Source of the DNA: Methylomonas rapida
Lineage (GTDB): Bacteria > Pseudomonadota > Gammaproteobacteria > Methylococcales > Methylomonadaceae
Length of the DNA: 64,000 nucleotides
NCBI RefSeq assembly: GCF_024360925.2
Contig: NZ_CP113517.1
Location: 2,976,001 to 3,040,000 of the forward strand
Reading direction: 5' to 3'
The translations under genes and the position numbers were made by a program. The notes below the pieces were generated by a model. The model was not told where the DNA came from. It saw nothing but the letters and a program-made list of their open reading frames with translations, and did no database searches. Below are positions 1 through 9,305 of the stretch, in pieces (positions within the stretch are counted from its first letter, which is position 1; each line of letters begins with the position of its first letter).

Positions 1-952
1 TGCCGGCAATGATGTTGGGCAGCCCGATGAAGGGGATTTTGACCAACTGCTTGCCCAGCCAATAGGTCAATGGCGACAAACGATAGGCGATCACCATAGG
101 CACTTGCAACAGCGCGATTTCCAGCGACGCCGTGCCGGAGGTCGTCATGATCGCATCACAACATTGAATGACGTCATAGGCCTGATGCTTGACCACGTTG
201 ATCGCAACGTCAAAACCTTGCAGGTGGCTCTGCAATATCTCGTCGCTGACGGAATCGGCTTGCGGCAGCACGAATTGCACGTCAGGATGGCTGCGGGCCA
301 GTTCTCCCGCCGCCTCAAGCATCGCCGGCAGCATGCGCTTGATTTCATTGGCCCGGCTACCCGGCAACAAACCGACCACAGGTCGCCCCGGTTCCAGACC
401 GAACAAGGCAAAATCTTCCTGCTTGCCGCGCAAGGGATGTACCTTATCGACGGATGGATGGCCGACATAGCGTACCGGCACGTTCTCGGCTTCGTAATAA
501 GCCGTCTCAAACGGGAATATCACCGCCATCATGTCGATGGCCTTGCCATAGGTTTTCACCCTGCCCGGCCGCCAAGCCCAGACTTGCGGGCTGACGTAAA
601 ACAACACCTTGACACCTTGTTTCTTGGCGAACTGGGCCAGCTTGAGATTGAATTCCTTGTAATCGACGCAAACCAGCAGATCGGGCTTTTCGTTGGCGAG
701 GATGGCCTTCATCAGCTGCAGGGCTTGGCGGATTTCAGCGTAATGCTTCAAGACTTCGACCAACCCGATCACGCCGATGCCGGACGAATCGAAGCGGATA
801 TCGATACCGGCCTGCCGCATCTTGGCCCCGCCCATGCCCATGCCCCGGATTTCCGGGCACAGTTTTTGCATGTCCTGAAACATGTGGGCGGCATGTTGAT
901 CGCCGGAGGATTCGCCGGCGCTGAACAATACGGTGTATTGAGGAATGGACAT
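1..952 (-). CDS. lpxB: Lipid-A-disaccharide synthase LpxB (3' end beyond window)
   Basis: Glycosyltransferase that joins UDP-2,3-diacylglucosamine and lipid X to form the lipid A disaccharide at the inner membrane. The reverse-strand frame opens at ATG 952 with MSIPQYTVLFSAGESSGDQH, the glycine/serine-rich N-terminal signature of the family. The frame stays open to base 1, so 317 codons are visible and about 65-70 C-terminal residues of a usual ~385 lie outside. It is downstream of gnnA and gnnB in the same direction, which fits a lipid A unit. I see no good Shine-Dalgarno; the start is chosen from the family N-terminus. Family assignment is firm. Confidence 0.92.
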   Translation of the reverse strand, partial: MSIPQYTVLFSAGESSGDQHAAHMFQDMQKLCPEIRGMGMGGAKMRQAGIDIRFDSSGIGVIGLVEVLKHYAEIRQALQLMKAILANEKPDLLVCVDYKEFNLKLAQFAKKQGVKVLFYVSPQVWAWRPGRVKTYGKAIDMMAVIFPFETAYYEAENVPVRYVGHPSVDKVHPLRGKQEDFALFGLEPGRPVVGLLPGSRANEIKRMLPAMLEAAGELARSHPDVQFVLPQADSVSDEILQSHLQGFDVAINVVKHQAYDVIQCCDAIMTTSGTASLEIALLQVPMVIAYRLSPLTYWLGKQLVKIPFIGLPNIIAG

Positions 953-1065
953 TGAAAATGAAAAATGTAGGTGGTTTTACGCAGCCCAACCCACCATGAA
1001 GCCGATGATAAATTGACGGGTTAGGTTATAGCCCCAGGATTTGGCTACGCATGACGTGTCCTTTG

Positions 1066-1085
1066 GAAAAAGCTGAAGCTTTTTC
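1066..1085 (-). terminator. Hairpin after gnnB
   Basis: A perfect 9-base inverted repeat (GAAAAAGCT/AGCTTTTTC) lies between gnnB and lpxB and ends in five T on the reverse strand. It could be a weak terminator or a processing site. A similar AT-rich hairpin occurs near 4,530, so it may also belong to a dispersed intergenic repeat. Confidence 0.35.
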
Positions 1086-1109
1086 ACTCCAGCCGCAATT
1101 CAATGGCTA

Positions 1110-2207
1110 TTAAGCCGTCAAAGCCTTGCGAATCACACCGGCTATGTGCTGCACGGTCTCATCGCTCAAGTTCGCACAAATGGGCAAGGAGAAACAACGC
1201 GCCGCGACCGATTCGGTGATGGGCAAGGATAACTCCGCACATTCGTCTTTGAACACATTTTGCCGATGCAGCGGCACCGGATAATAAACTGCGGAAGCGA
1301 TTTGCTGATCTTGCAAGGCTTTCATGACCTCGTCGCGGCGGTCACACAACAAGGTGTACTGGTGATAGACATGCACACCGACACGGTCTTCATAAGGCGT
1401 CGTCAACGGCAAATCCTCCAGCAATTTCGAATAAAGACGCGCGGCATGGCGCCGGGCCGCGTTGTATTGATCGATGCGCTTCAATTTCGCGCGTAGCACC
1501 ACGGCTTGCAATTCATCCAGCCGGCTGTTGTAGCCGATGACGTCATGGTAATAACGCACATCGGAGCCATGATTGCGAAATTGCTTGATCTTGGCCGCGA
1601 TTTCATCGCTGTTGGTGGTCACCAGACCGCCATCGCCAAAACAACCCAAATTTTTACTGGGGAAAAAGCTAAAGCCGGCCGCGTCACCGAAACTGCCCGT
1701 TTGCTGATTGTCTACAGTCGCGCCAAACGATTGCGCGCAATCTTCGATCAGTTTCAAATCATGCTTTTCACAGATCGCCTTGATGGCCGGCAAATCGACG
1801 GGTTGGCCAAACAAATGTACCGGCATCACCGCCTTGGTTTTCGGTGTGATGGCTTTCAGGATGTTTGCCGGCGTGATATTGAACGTACCAGGATCAATGT
1901 CGACAAAAACCGGCGTCGCCCCGACATATTTGATGGCTTCCGCGGTGGCGATGAAGGTGAATGCCGTCGTGATGACTTCATCGCCTTGTCCTATGCCTGC
2001 CGCCAACAAGGCCAGATGCAAGGCGTCGGTACCAGAGGCGCAGCCAATCGCATGTTTGACGCCCAAATACTCTGCCGCTTCCTTTTCGAACGCCTGTACA
2101 TTCGGCCCCAGGATGAAGGCGCAATTGTCTAAGGTTTCGGCAAAGCCGCTAATGATTTCGTCTTGAATTTCAGCGTATTGCGCCTTCAGATTGACCATGG
2201 GGATCAT
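1110..2207 (-). CDS. gnnB: DegT/DnrJ/EryC1-family aminotransferase, probable UDP-GlcNAc3N synthase GnnB
   Basis: PLP-dependent sugar aminotransferase of 365 residues, full length for the DegT/DnrJ/EryC1/StrS family. The substrate-binding start (MVNLKAQY), the acidic pair at residues 155-156 and the PLP lysine K185 in FPSKNLGCFGDGG are all visible. In Acidithiobacillus ferrooxidans, GnnB aminates the 3-keto sugar made by GnnA to give UDP-2-acetamido-3-amino-2,3-dideoxyglucose for lipid A with amide-linked 3-acyl chains. The neighbours here (oxidoreductase 13 bases upstream, lpxB downstream) match that arrangement. The aminotransferase family is certain; the Gnn role is inferred from context. 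A different nucleotide-sugar substrate is the alternative. Confidence 0.82.
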   Translation of the reverse strand: MIPMVNLKAQYAEIQDEIISGFAETLDNCAFILGPNVQAFEKEAAEYLGVKHAIGCASGTDALHLALLAAGIGQGDEVITTAFTFIATAEAIKYVGATPVFVDIDPGTFNITPANILKAITPKTKAVMPVHLFGQPVDLPAIKAICEKHDLKLIEDCAQSFGATVDNQQTGSFGDAAGFSFFPSKNLGCFGDGGLVTTNSDEIAAKIKQFRNHGSDVRYYHDVIGYNSRLDELQAVVLRAKLKRIDQYNAARRHAARLYSKLLEDLPLTTPYEDRVGVHVYHQYTLLCDRRDEVMKALQDQQIASAVYYPVPLHRQNVFKDECAELSLPITESVAARCFSLPICANLSDETVQHIAGVIRKALTA

Positions 2208-2220
2208 AATGTGCTGCCTT

Positions 2221-3159
2221 TTATCCGTGTTTTAAAAATCGGGTAATTTCGATGGCGGTGGCCAATGCCTTGCGCCCTGCTTCGCCCGGCACCAGCGGAT
2301 TCTCGCCGGTTCTGATGCAATTGACAAAATGTTTGATTTCTTCCAGCAAGGCATCGCCGCTTTCGAAAACGGATTCCTCGGTGACGATTTCGGGTATGCC
2401 GGGGAACATCTCCTTCTCGCCGGTCTTGTGCTTGATCAGCACACGGTTTTGAAAATCGACCGAAATGTAAGAACACGGCCGGAACATGCGCATCTTGCGT
2501 TCCATTTTCATGCTGATGCGACTGGCCGTGACGTTGGCGACGCAACCGTTCTTGAAGGTGATCCGGGCATTGGCGATGTCCGTACCTTGCGTCAGTACCG
2601 CCGTGCCGCTGGCGTCGATCTTTTCCACTTCCGAATCGACCAGAGCCAGAATGATGTCGATGTCGTGTATCATCAAATCCAATACCACGCTGACATCGTT
2701 GGCCCGCGGATTGAATGGCGACAAACGGTGAGACTCGATGAACAGCGGCTTTTCGGCCATATTGTCCAGACCACGTACCGCTGGATTGAAGCGCTCCAGA
2801 TGCCCTACTTGCAAAATGACGTTCTTTTCCCTGGCAATCGCTATCAGATCGTCGGCTTCTTCGACGGTAACGGTAATGGGCTTTTCGACCAGAACGTGAG
2901 TCCCGGCGCTCAGGAAGTCTCGCGATACCGTGTGATGCAGACTGGTGGGCACCACGATGCTGACGGCATCGATCTGTCCCAATAAAGACTGATAATCGGT
3001 CATGGCCTGCGCGCCATGCTTTTTTGCGACCTGTTCAGCAGCCTCAGGATTGACATCGACCACGGCCACCAACTCACATTCTTTTAACGACGCATATTTC
3101 TCCGCATGAAATTTCCCCAAATAGCCTGCACCGATAACGGCACATTTCAGTTTACTCAT
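2221..3159 (-). CDS. gnnA: Gfo/Idh/MocA oxidoreductase, probable UDP-GlcNAc 3-dehydrogenase GnnA
   Basis: NAD-dependent oxidoreductase of 312 residues. The N-terminus carries the Rossmann motif VIGAGYLG (residues 8-15), followed by the family EKP motif (92-94) and the H-x-x-R/F-N-P region (GHLERFNP). The start is set at ATG 3159 (MSKLKCAVIG); a longer frame adds 14 residues without family character. GnnA oxidises the 3-OH of UDP-GlcNAc before transamination by GnnB. The pair and the nearby lpxB support this. In many relatives lpxA lies just upstream, but here an ISAs1 element and a copper ATPase gene do. Confidence 0.82.
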   Translation of the reverse strand: MSKLKCAVIGAGYLGKFHAEKYASLKECELVAVVDVNPEAAEQVAKKHGAQAMTDYQSLLGQIDAVSIVVPTSLHHTVSRDFLSAGTHVLVEKPITVTVEEADDLIAIAREKNVILQVGHLERFNPAVRGLDNMAEKPLFIESHRLSPFNPRANDVSVVLDLMIHDIDIILALVDSEVEKIDASGTAVLTQGTDIANARITFKNGCVANVTASRISMKMERKMRMFRPCSYISVDFQNRVLIKHKTGEKEMFPGIPEIVTEESVFESGDALLEEIKHFVNCIRTGENPLVPGEAGRKALATAIEITRFLKHG

Positions 3160-3260
3160 AAACGACCACACGTTGATTCGCAGTTCCCCCGACACAGTCA
3201 AGACCGGGGCATAAAACGGCGCATTGTAACATTAGTTTTATAGTCGAATAAGCTGCAGTA

Positions 3261-3270
3261 TCGGTGACAC
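3261..3270. repeat. Left 10-bp target-site duplication of the ISAs1 element
   Basis: TCGGTGACAC lies immediately outside the left inverted repeat and recurs at 4462-4471 outside the right one. Identical 10-bp copies point to a relatively recent, undisturbed insertion. Confidence 0.9.
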
Positions 3271-4461
3271 CAGGGCAATCGCGCTTTGTAGCACTTGCAC
3301 GGGCAAGGGGTTTAGTATAGCGATTTTGCCTAATATCCCAGATGCTCCCAGATCCAACCCCCTATTTTGCTGACCTCACAGACCCGCGGCGAGAGGGCAA
3401 AAACAAACTCCACAAACTCACGGATATCGTGATGATCGTCTTATGCGCAGTATTGAGCGGCATCGAGGATTGGGTCGGCATGGAAGAGTTTGCCGAAGAA
3501 AAAGAAGATTGGCTGCGGACCTTTTTGGAATTACCGAATGGAATTCCCTCGCACGATACCCTGAGTAATGTCTTGGGCCGCCTGAATCCCCAAGCGTTTG
3601 CCGAGACCTTTCAACGTTGGGTGCAGGCGGCATTGCCAAGCCTTTCAGGACAGCAAGTCTGTTTGGACGGCAAGACCTTGCGCGGCAGCCGCGAAGGGGA
3701 TAAGGCCGTGCATTTGATGAGCGCCTTTGCGGCTGAAGCGCGTTGGGTGTTGGCGCAACAGGCGGTGGATGAGAAGACTAACGAAATCAAGGCGATCCCC
3801 GATTTATTGTCGATGTTGGACATCAAAGGAGCTCTGATCTCGATCGATGCCATGGGTTGTCAAAAAGCCATTGCGAAAACCATCGTTACGGCGCAAGCGG
3901 ATTACGTGTTGGCACTGAAGGATAATCATCCGAACCTTTGCGAGGATGTCAGGTTGTGGCTGGATACTGAAAATGCCAACGACCGCTTACCGGTCTACGA
4001 AACCATCGACAAAGATCACGGTCGCCTGGAAATACGCCGTTACAGCTTGAGTAGCGAGATTGCTTGGTTGACGCAAAAACCTGACTGGGCCGGGCTACAA
4101 GCCATTGGTCGGGTTGAATCGATTCGCACCCTCGGTGACAAGACCTCGGTTGAGTGTCGCTACTATTTGTGTTCGTTTACGGATTTGCAGCGCTTTGCCG
4201 AAGGGGTACGGCAGCATTGGGCGATAGAAAATTCCCAGCACTGGGTGCTGGATGTGCAGTTTGGCGAAGATGCGAATCGCGCCAGAACAGATCATTCCGC
4301 CGAAAACTTGGCGTTGATGCGACGGATGGCACTCAATTTACTACGAAATAACGGACCTACTAAAGACAGCTTGAAGCGCCGCAAGTTGCGAGCATGTTTG
4401 AACGATAACTATCGCTTTAAATTACTCTTCGGAACATCTGCAACATAGCGCGATTGCCCTG
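3271..4461 (+). mobile_element. Complete ISAs1-family insertion sequence (1,191 bp)
   Basis: The element is bounded by 14-bp perfect terminal inverted repeats, CAGGGCAATCGCGC at 3271-3284 and its complement at 4448-4461. It is flanked by the 10-bp direct repeat TCGGTGACAC on both sides, a duplication length known for the ISAs1 family. It carries one full-length transposase whose stop codon touches the right repeat. It sits in the intergenic space between gnnA and copA and disrupts no visible gene. Confidence 0.93.
3342..4448 (+). CDS. ISAs1-family transposase
   Basis: A DDE transposase of 368 residues, the usual length for ISAs1. It shows the family N-terminal block (FADLTDPRREGK), the LDGKTLRGSR block near residues 107-116 and the SIDAMGCQKAIA block near residues 165-176, each containing a catalytic aspartate. 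The frame is intact from ATG 3342 to the stop inside the right inverted repeat, so the element may still be active. Confidence 0.93.
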   Translation: MLPDPTPYFADLTDPRREGKNKLHKLTDIVMIVLCAVLSGIEDWVGMEEFAEEKEDWLRTFLELPNGIPSHDTLSNVLGRLNPQAFAETFQRWVQAALPSLSGQQVCLDGKTLRGSREGDKAVHLMSAFAAEARWVLAQQAVDEKTNEIKAIPDLLSMLDIKGALISIDAMGCQKAIAKTIVTAQADYVLALKDNHPNLCEDVRLWLDTENANDRLPVYETIDKDHGRLEIRRYSLSSEIAWLTQKPDWAGLQAIGRVESIRTLGDKTSVECRYYLCSFTDLQRFAEGVRQHWAIENSQHWVLDVQFGEDANRARTDHSAENLALMRRMALNLLRNNGPTKDSLKRRKLRACLNDNYRFKLLFGTSAT

Positions 4462-4471
4462 TCGGTGACAC
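4462..4471. repeat. Right 10-bp target-site duplication of the ISAs1 element
   Basis: Second exact copy of TCGGTGACAC, directly outside the right inverted repeat. Confidence 0.9.
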
Positions 4472-4621
4472 TGATGATGAGTAAACCGTCGAACTTCCAG
4501 TCTCCAGCGAGAATACCGAAAAAGCCTATTCATTTGAAAAAGTTAAAGCTTTTTTGTCCCATACCCTCAGCTCAGAAGAGCTATCGCCTTAGACTTTTCT
4601 GAATGGTGTTTGAATGTTTGA

Positions 4622-4644
4622 CGGCAGCCTTGATACGGCTGCCG
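4622..4644 (-). terminator. Hairpin downstream of copA
   Basis: A perfect 8-bp stem (CGGCAGCC/GGCTGCCG) with a 7-base loop lies about 80 bases beyond the copA stop. No T-run follows on the reverse strand, so intrinsic termination is uncertain. The rest of 4472-4723 shows no gene. Confidence 0.35.
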
Positions 4645-4723
4645 CTCTTGGTGAATCTTTTCGAAACCGGCGACTAATGAATAACGGCCAACGACACTCG
4701 TAGCCGAACCGCCGCTACAACAC

Positions 4724-6982
4724 TCATGGAGCGTCTTCCTCATCGAGCTTGATCCAGCGCAAGCGATTGGCATTGCTGACCACCGTCACCGAAGACATGG
4801 CCATGGCCGCGCCCGCGATCATGGGGTTCAGTAACACGCCGAACAAGGGATACAACAGGCCGGCCGCTACCGGAATCCCGACGGTGTTGTAAAAAAACGC
4901 ACCGAATAAATTTTGCTTGATGTTGGCAACGGTCAATCTGGACAGCGCCATGGCTGCCGGCACTTTCAGCAACGAGCCTTGCAGCAATACTACATCGGCG
5001 CTTTCAATGGCCACGTCGGTGCCCGTACCTATCGCAAAGCCGACATCGGCTTGCGCCAATGCGGGCGCATCGTTGATGCCATCGCCCACCATGCCGACTA
5101 TCTCGCCTTGGGCCTGCAATTCCTTGACAACGGCCGCCTTGTCTTGCGGTAAAACTTGCGCGCGAACTTCGCTGATGCCGGCCTGTGCGGCGATCGCCTG
5201 CGCGGTGATCGGGTTATCGCCAGTGACCATCAACACCCGCACACCGCGACGTTGCAGTTGCTGAACGGCGCGCGCCGAGTCGGCTTTGATCGGGTCGGCC
5301 ACGCTGAGGATACCCACCACCACCTTATCGACGGCGAGCAACATGGGGGTTTGCCCTTGCGCGGCCAACTCGGCCATGACATCACCATGCGCATCCACAT
5401 CTATTTGGTGTTCGGCCATCAACGCGGCATTACCGAACAACCATTGCTGATCGGCAATGCGCCCAGTGATGCCGTGTCCTGCGACGGCGTGAAATTTTCT
5501 GACTCGATCCAGTTTGAGCTGTTTTTCTTCGGCGGCCGCCAATATCGCCGCCGCCAAGGGATGTTCCGAGCCCGATTCCAGACTTGCTGCTCGCTGTAAA
5601 ACCTGCTCTTCGCCATATCCCTCAAAAGCCACGATATGCGACAGGGTCGGCTTGCCCACGGTTACGGTGCCGGTTTTGTCCAAAATCAAACAGGTCAATT
5701 TGCCGGCCGTTTGCAAGGCTTCGCCTTTACGAATCAACACCCCCATTTGGGCGGCACGCCCGACCGACACCATCACCGAAATGGGGGTTGCCAGACCCAG
5801 CGCGCATGGACAAGCGATCACCAGCACCGTCATCGAGGTGACGAAAGCGTAGCCTACCGCCGGATCGGGACCGAAAATCAGCCAGACGAAAAAGCTGAAA
5901 ATCGAGATTGCCACCACCGTCGGCACGAAGACAGCCGAAATTTTATCGGCCAGCCTGGCCAAGGCCGGCTTGCTGCTTTGCGCCTGCCTTACGCTGTGAA
6001 TGATTTGCGCCAGCGCGGTATCGCGGCCGATACGCGTCGCGGTAAATAGAAAGCTGCCATGTTGATTGATGGTACCGGCCGCCACGGTAGAACCGACCAG
6101 TTTTTCCACCGGCATCGATTCGCCCGTCAACATGGATTCGTCGACCGTGGAATGCCCTTCTATCAACTCGCCATCCACGGCAATCTTTTCGCCGGGCCGA
6201 ACCCTAAGGGTTTCCCCCAAGCCCACTTGTTCGATAGGGATATCGACGTCCTGGCCTTCTCGCACCACGCGCGCGGTTCGCGGCTGCAAACCAATCAAGG
6301 CGCGTATCGCCGCAGAGGTTTTGCCGCGCGCGCGCGTTTCCAATGCACTGCCCAGATTGATGAACGCCAGAATCACCGCCGATGCTTCGAAATACGCATG
6401 GTTGGACAGACTCGGCAAGTTGTCGGAGTAATCGATCACGATGGAAGAATATAGCCAGGCCGAACCGGTACCCAATGCAATCAGGGTATCCATGTTGGCC
6501 TGTTTGACCCGCAGCAATTTGATCGCACTGGTGAAGAAATGGCCGCCGGAATAAAACATCACGACCAAGGTCAACAGCGCTACGGTAGTCCAAAATCCCG
6601 TACCCTCCCGGGTTCCCATCATAGGAAACCAGTCCAGGTGAGCCCCCAGCATCAGAGGCAAGCCCAAGGCGCCGGCAACGGCTGCCTTGCGCATCAGATC
6701 CCGATATCGCTCTTCTTCCTGCCTTTCTTCATCACTGGGATCTTCCAATCCTTCCATGACGGCTCCATCGTAACCCGCCTCCTTCAGCGCGGATTTGAGC
6801 AGGGCCGGATCGGCGGAACCGGTAACGACCGCCGAATGGTCGGCAAAATTGACATTGACGGTCTCGACACCCGCCACCCCTTGCAAGGCCGTTTCCACGG
6901 CGGCAATACAACCAGCGCACCGCATCCCTAAGATGGATAAGCGAATTTCCTGGTCCTGACTCATCGTTTGATCTGTGCTCAT
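4724..6982 (-). CDS. copA: Copper-translocating P-type ATPase CopA
   Basis: Inner-membrane P1B-type ATPase of 752 residues that exports Cu(I) from the cytoplasm. In order it shows one heavy-metal-associated domain with CxxC (C22, C25), membrane helices, the actuator TGES motif (286-289), the CPC metal site (391-393), the phosphorylated DKTGT (435-439), the SEHP motif of the nucleotide domain (472-475), the GDGINDAP hinge and a C-terminal MSS/N-rich helix typical of copper exporters. It is preceded in the same direction by a small CxxC copper-chaperone-like gene 47 bases upstream. Copper handling matters in methanotrophs because particulate methane monooxygenase needs copper. Substrate from motifs is well supported. 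Confidence 0.94.
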   Translation of the reverse strand: MSTDQTMSQDQEIRLSILGMRCAGCIAAVETALQGVAGVETVNVNFADHSAVVTGSADPALLKSALKEAGYDGAVMEGLEDPSDEERQEEERYRDLMRKAAVAGALGLPLMLGAHLDWFPMMGTREGTGFWTTVALLTLVVMFYSGGHFFTSAIKLLRVKQANMDTLIALGTGSAWLYSSIVIDYSDNLPSLSNHAYFEASAVILAFINLGSALETRARGKTSAAIRALIGLQPRTARVVREGQDVDIPIEQVGLGETLRVRPGEKIAVDGELIEGHSTVDESMLTGESMPVEKLVGSTVAAGTINQHGSFLFTATRIGRDTALAQIIHSVRQAQSSKPALARLADKISAVFVPTVVAISIFSFFVWLIFGPDPAVGYAFVTSMTVLVIACPCALGLATPISVMVSVGRAAQMGVLIRKGEALQTAGKLTCLILDKTGTVTVGKPTLSHIVAFEGYGEEQVLQRAASLESGSEHPLAAAILAAAEEKQLKLDRVRKFHAVAGHGITGRIADQQWLFGNAALMAEHQIDVDAHGDVMAELAAQGQTPMLLAVDKVVVGILSVADPIKADSARAVQQLQRRGVRVLMVTGDNPITAQAIAAQAGISEVRAQVLPQDKAAVVKELQAQGEIVGMVGDGINDAPALAQADVGFAIGTGTDVAIESADVVLLQGSLLKVPAAMALSRLTVANIKQNLFGAFFYNTVGIPVAAGLLYPLFGVLLNPMIAGAAMAMSSVTVVSNANRLRWIKLDEEDAP

Positions 6983-7029
6983 GACAACCTGCTCAGGTGG
7001 GTTTGGATAAAAAATAAAACCGCGCCTAT

Positions 7030-7239
7030 TTATTCGACATTGAAACCGGCATCGATAATGGCGTCTTCTATCGCTTCCATATCGGTTTTGCCTGGATCGA
7101 ATTCAACATCGACCTTTTTTTCCTTATGCGAGGCTTTGACTGACACAACGCCTTCGATAGCGGCCACGGCAGTATTGATGGTGTTTTCACAACCGCCACA
7201 TTTCATTCCGCTGACATTGATTGATACTGATTCTGACAT
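7030..7239 (-). CDS. copZ: Heavy-metal-associated domain protein, CopZ-like copper chaperone
   Basis: A 69-residue single HMA domain with the metal motif GMKCGGC (C14, C17), expected to carry Cu(I) in the cytoplasm and deliver it to CopA. The strong Shine-Dalgarno AAGGAGAATC lies just before ATG 7239. It is the first gene of a probable copZ-copA unit. Mercury or another soft metal cannot be excluded from sequence alone, but the adjacent CPC-type ATPase favours copper. Confidence 0.85.
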   Translation of the reverse strand: MSESVSINVSGMKCGGCENTINTAVAAIEGVVSVKASHKEKKVDVEFDPGKTDMEAIEDAIIDAGFNVE

Positions 7240-7325
7240 CTTGATTCTCCTTATGAATACTGCATGAATACTGCGTTATTAGTAACTATTCGTCCCCTGG
7301 GTGGTTTGCCGCGGAGGCTTCATCC

Positions 7326-7356
7326 AATATCTTGCAAAACCCTGTCCGACGGTCAA
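7326..7356 (-). promoter_or_regulatory. Possible MerR/CueR-type promoter of copZ-copA with 19-bp spacer
   Basis: Upstream of the copZ-like gene the reverse strand reads TTGACC (-35, complement of 7351-7356), then 19 bases, then GATATT (-10, complement of 7326-7331). A 19-bp spacer is the hallmark of promoters activated by MerR-family regulators such as CueR. The spacer is flanked by CTTG and CAAG, but a clear CueR dyad is not evident, and no merR-type gene is nearby. Confidence 0.35.
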
Positions 7357-7505
7357 GCCTACACCCGTAATCCGCCAAAGCGGCAAGAATGGCTACCTTT
7401 TCATCAACTCTGAAGACAGAGGCTAGCTCAACTAAATTTTATCGGTCATCATATTGAGGCCTCATAATTTCATCATAGTTCAACCTCTGTTGCTTCGTAA
7501 ACTAC

Positions 7506-8708
7506 ATGAAAGACATACTGATTGGTCGCCAGCAAATCCTGGACTGCAAACTTAACACTTTTGCGTATGAAATCCTCTTCCGCGGCGATCATTTCGACTT
7601 GTCGAAAAAAGAAGGCGCCGCATCAGCAACCAATCAGGTCATCACCGACACGATACTGGAAATCGGCTTGAATGAGCTGGTCGGGCCACATTTTGCGTTT
7701 ATCAATTTCACCGCGCAAAACATTCTGGAAAAAACCCCGCTACATTTACCCAAGGAACGCATTGTCATCGAGGTATTGGAAGACGTCGCGGTCGATTTGC
7801 GCATCATCAACAACCTGCGAGAGTTATCCGCGCAGGGCTACATCATCGCGCTGGATGACTTCGTCCTGGCGCCACAATGGCTGCCCTTGCTGGAGTTTGC
7901 CGATATCGTCAAATTGGACATCATGGCAAACAAACGGGAAGATACCAGGCAATTGATCGAAAAGTTAAAGCCTTACAACGTCAGACTTCTCGCGGAAAAA
8001 GTCGAAACCCATGAGGACTTTGAATGCCTGCGTGATTGGGGCTGTGAATTATTCCAGGGGTTTTTCTTCAGCAAACCCAACCTCGTCAAAGGCAAGCGCC
8101 TTAGCGTCAGCCAAACCGCCGCCATCCAATTATTGGCCATCATCAACAATGACGATGTCAGCTTCCAGAAACTCAGTCAAACCGTCGCCCAGGATGTGGG
8201 TCTGACCTATAAACTGCTGCATTACCTCAACTCTGCTTCTTTCGCGCTACCCAACAAGATAGAATCGATTCAGCACGCGCTTACCTTTTTGGGACTACGG
8301 GAAATCAAACGCTGGGTCAATATTCTGACCTTGTCGTCGATGTCAACCAAGCCATCTTCCCTGTTGCAGACGATATTGGTAAGGGCCAAGATGTGCGAAT
8401 TGCTGGCGAACGAAATCGGCGAAGACCAAGAAACCTATTTCCTGGTTGGACTTTTATCCGGTCTGGACAGCATCATCGACCAACCCCTGGAAACCGCTCT
8501 GCAACCCTTGCCCTTGTCCGCCCCCATCAAAAATGCCATTTTGTTTAACGCCGGCAGGGCCGGAGAAGCGTTACAATATGTGATCAATTATGAGCGCTGG
8601 GAAATTGAGGGCGATACTTTTCGCAACATTGCACCGCAACGCATTGCCGCAATCTACCTGGAATGCCTCCAGTGGTGGGGTGCTGACGTGTATCCCTTTA
8701 TCAGATGA
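7506..8708 (+). CDS. EAL-HDOD signalling protein (YuxH-like, EAL probably inactive)
   Basis: A 400-residue protein with an N-terminal EAL-like domain (about 1-190) and a C-terminal HDOD domain (about 200-395). The catalytic EAL signature is replaced by YEILFRG at the equivalent place near residues 19-25. The later block ALDDF is kept, but the metal-binding set looks incomplete. In this family such proteins act as regulatory scaffolds rather than c-di-GMP phosphodiesterases. The HDOD part (QLLAIINNDDVSFQKLS onward) is typical. The partner is unknown. The rhodanese gene follows after 3 bases in the same direction. Confidence 0.8.
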   Translation: MKDILIGRQQILDCKLNTFAYEILFRGDHFDLSKKEGAASATNQVITDTILEIGLNELVGPHFAFINFTAQNILEKTPLHLPKERIVIEVLEDVAVDLRIINNLRELSAQGYIIALDDFVLAPQWLPLLEFADIVKLDIMANKREDTRQLIEKLKPYNVRLLAEKVETHEDFECLRDWGCELFQGFFFSKPNLVKGKRLSVSQTAAIQLLAIINNDDVSFQKLSQTVAQDVGLTYKLLHYLNSASFALPNKIESIQHALTFLGLREIKRWVNILTLSSMSTKPSSLLQTILVRAKMCELLANEIGEDQETYFLVGLLSGLDSIIDQPLETALQPLPLSAPIKNAILFNAGRAGEALQYVINYERWEIEGDTFRNIAPQRIAAIYLECLQWWGADVYPFIR

Positions 8709-8711
8709 AAC

Positions 8712-9152
8712 ATGAAAAAAACACGGTTATCGTTATTCCCTGGCTTGTTGTTTATTAGTAGCGCGCTGATGGCTACGGAATTGAAAACCGTAAGTCCCGA
8801 GCAGTTACTGGATATGCAGCAAAATCAAAACGCGCTGGTCGTGGATATTCGCACAGAAGCCGAGTGGCAAGCCTCCGGCATCCTATCGAACAGCCTAAAA
8901 CTGCAATCCTTCGACCCTCAAGGCCGCTTCGACCAAGCCAAATGGGTCGCCGCACTGGAACAATTAAAATCTTCGCCCGACCAACCGGTGATTTTAATCT
9001 GCCGTTCCGGCAACCGCAGCGCCAGAGTGGGCGATTTCTTGACTCGTCAACTGGGCATGAAAAATGTCCATCATTTACAAAATGGCCTGCAATCATGGCT
9101 CGAATCGGGCGGCCCGGTATCGCCCAACTGCCTGCAAGTCGCCTGTAAATAA
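8712..9152 (+). CDS. Exported rhodanese-like protein
   Basis: A 146-residue protein with an N-terminal signal sequence (about 1-22, MKKTRLSLFPG followed by a hydrophobic run to LMA) and one rhodanese domain. The active-site loop ICRSGNRS has the catalytic cysteine C97, so a periplasmic sulfurtransferase or sulfur-carrying role is possible. It begins 3 bases after the EAL-HDOD gene, suggesting cotranscription. The true substrate is not evident. Confidence 0.82.
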   Translation: MKKTRLSLFPGLLFISSALMATELKTVSPEQLLDMQQNQNALVVDIRTEAEWQASGILSNSLKLQSFDPQGRFDQAKWVAALEQLKSSPDQPVILICRSGNRSARVGDFLTRQLGMKNVHHLQNGLQSWLESGGPVSPNCLQVACK

Positions 9153-9217
9153 GGTGATTCATGACAATAAATCCACCCGCCATGAACAATGTTTCCGTTT
9201 CGTTGACCTGGCAAAGC

Positions 9218-9238
9218 CGAAGCCCATCATGGGCTTCG
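9218..9238 (+). terminator. Hairpin between rhodanese gene and hflD
   Basis: A perfect 9-bp stem (CGAAGCCCA/TGGGCTTCG) with a 3-base loop, about 65 bases after the rhodanese stop. No T-run follows, so it is only terminator-like. Confidence 0.35.
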
Positions 9239-9305
9239 TCTCTGCTCAGCGAATTCAGGCGGCCATGCAACTGGCCGGGTTTTTCTCAAAAACAGCTTAA
9301 CGACC

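Noticed and set aside
104..955. Long forward frame of 283 codons at the window start
   Set aside because: It is antisense to lpxB, whose reverse-strand translation has clear family motifs.
4567..4773. Small reverse frame after copA
   Set aside because: Overlaps the copA end, no ribosome-binding site, no family.
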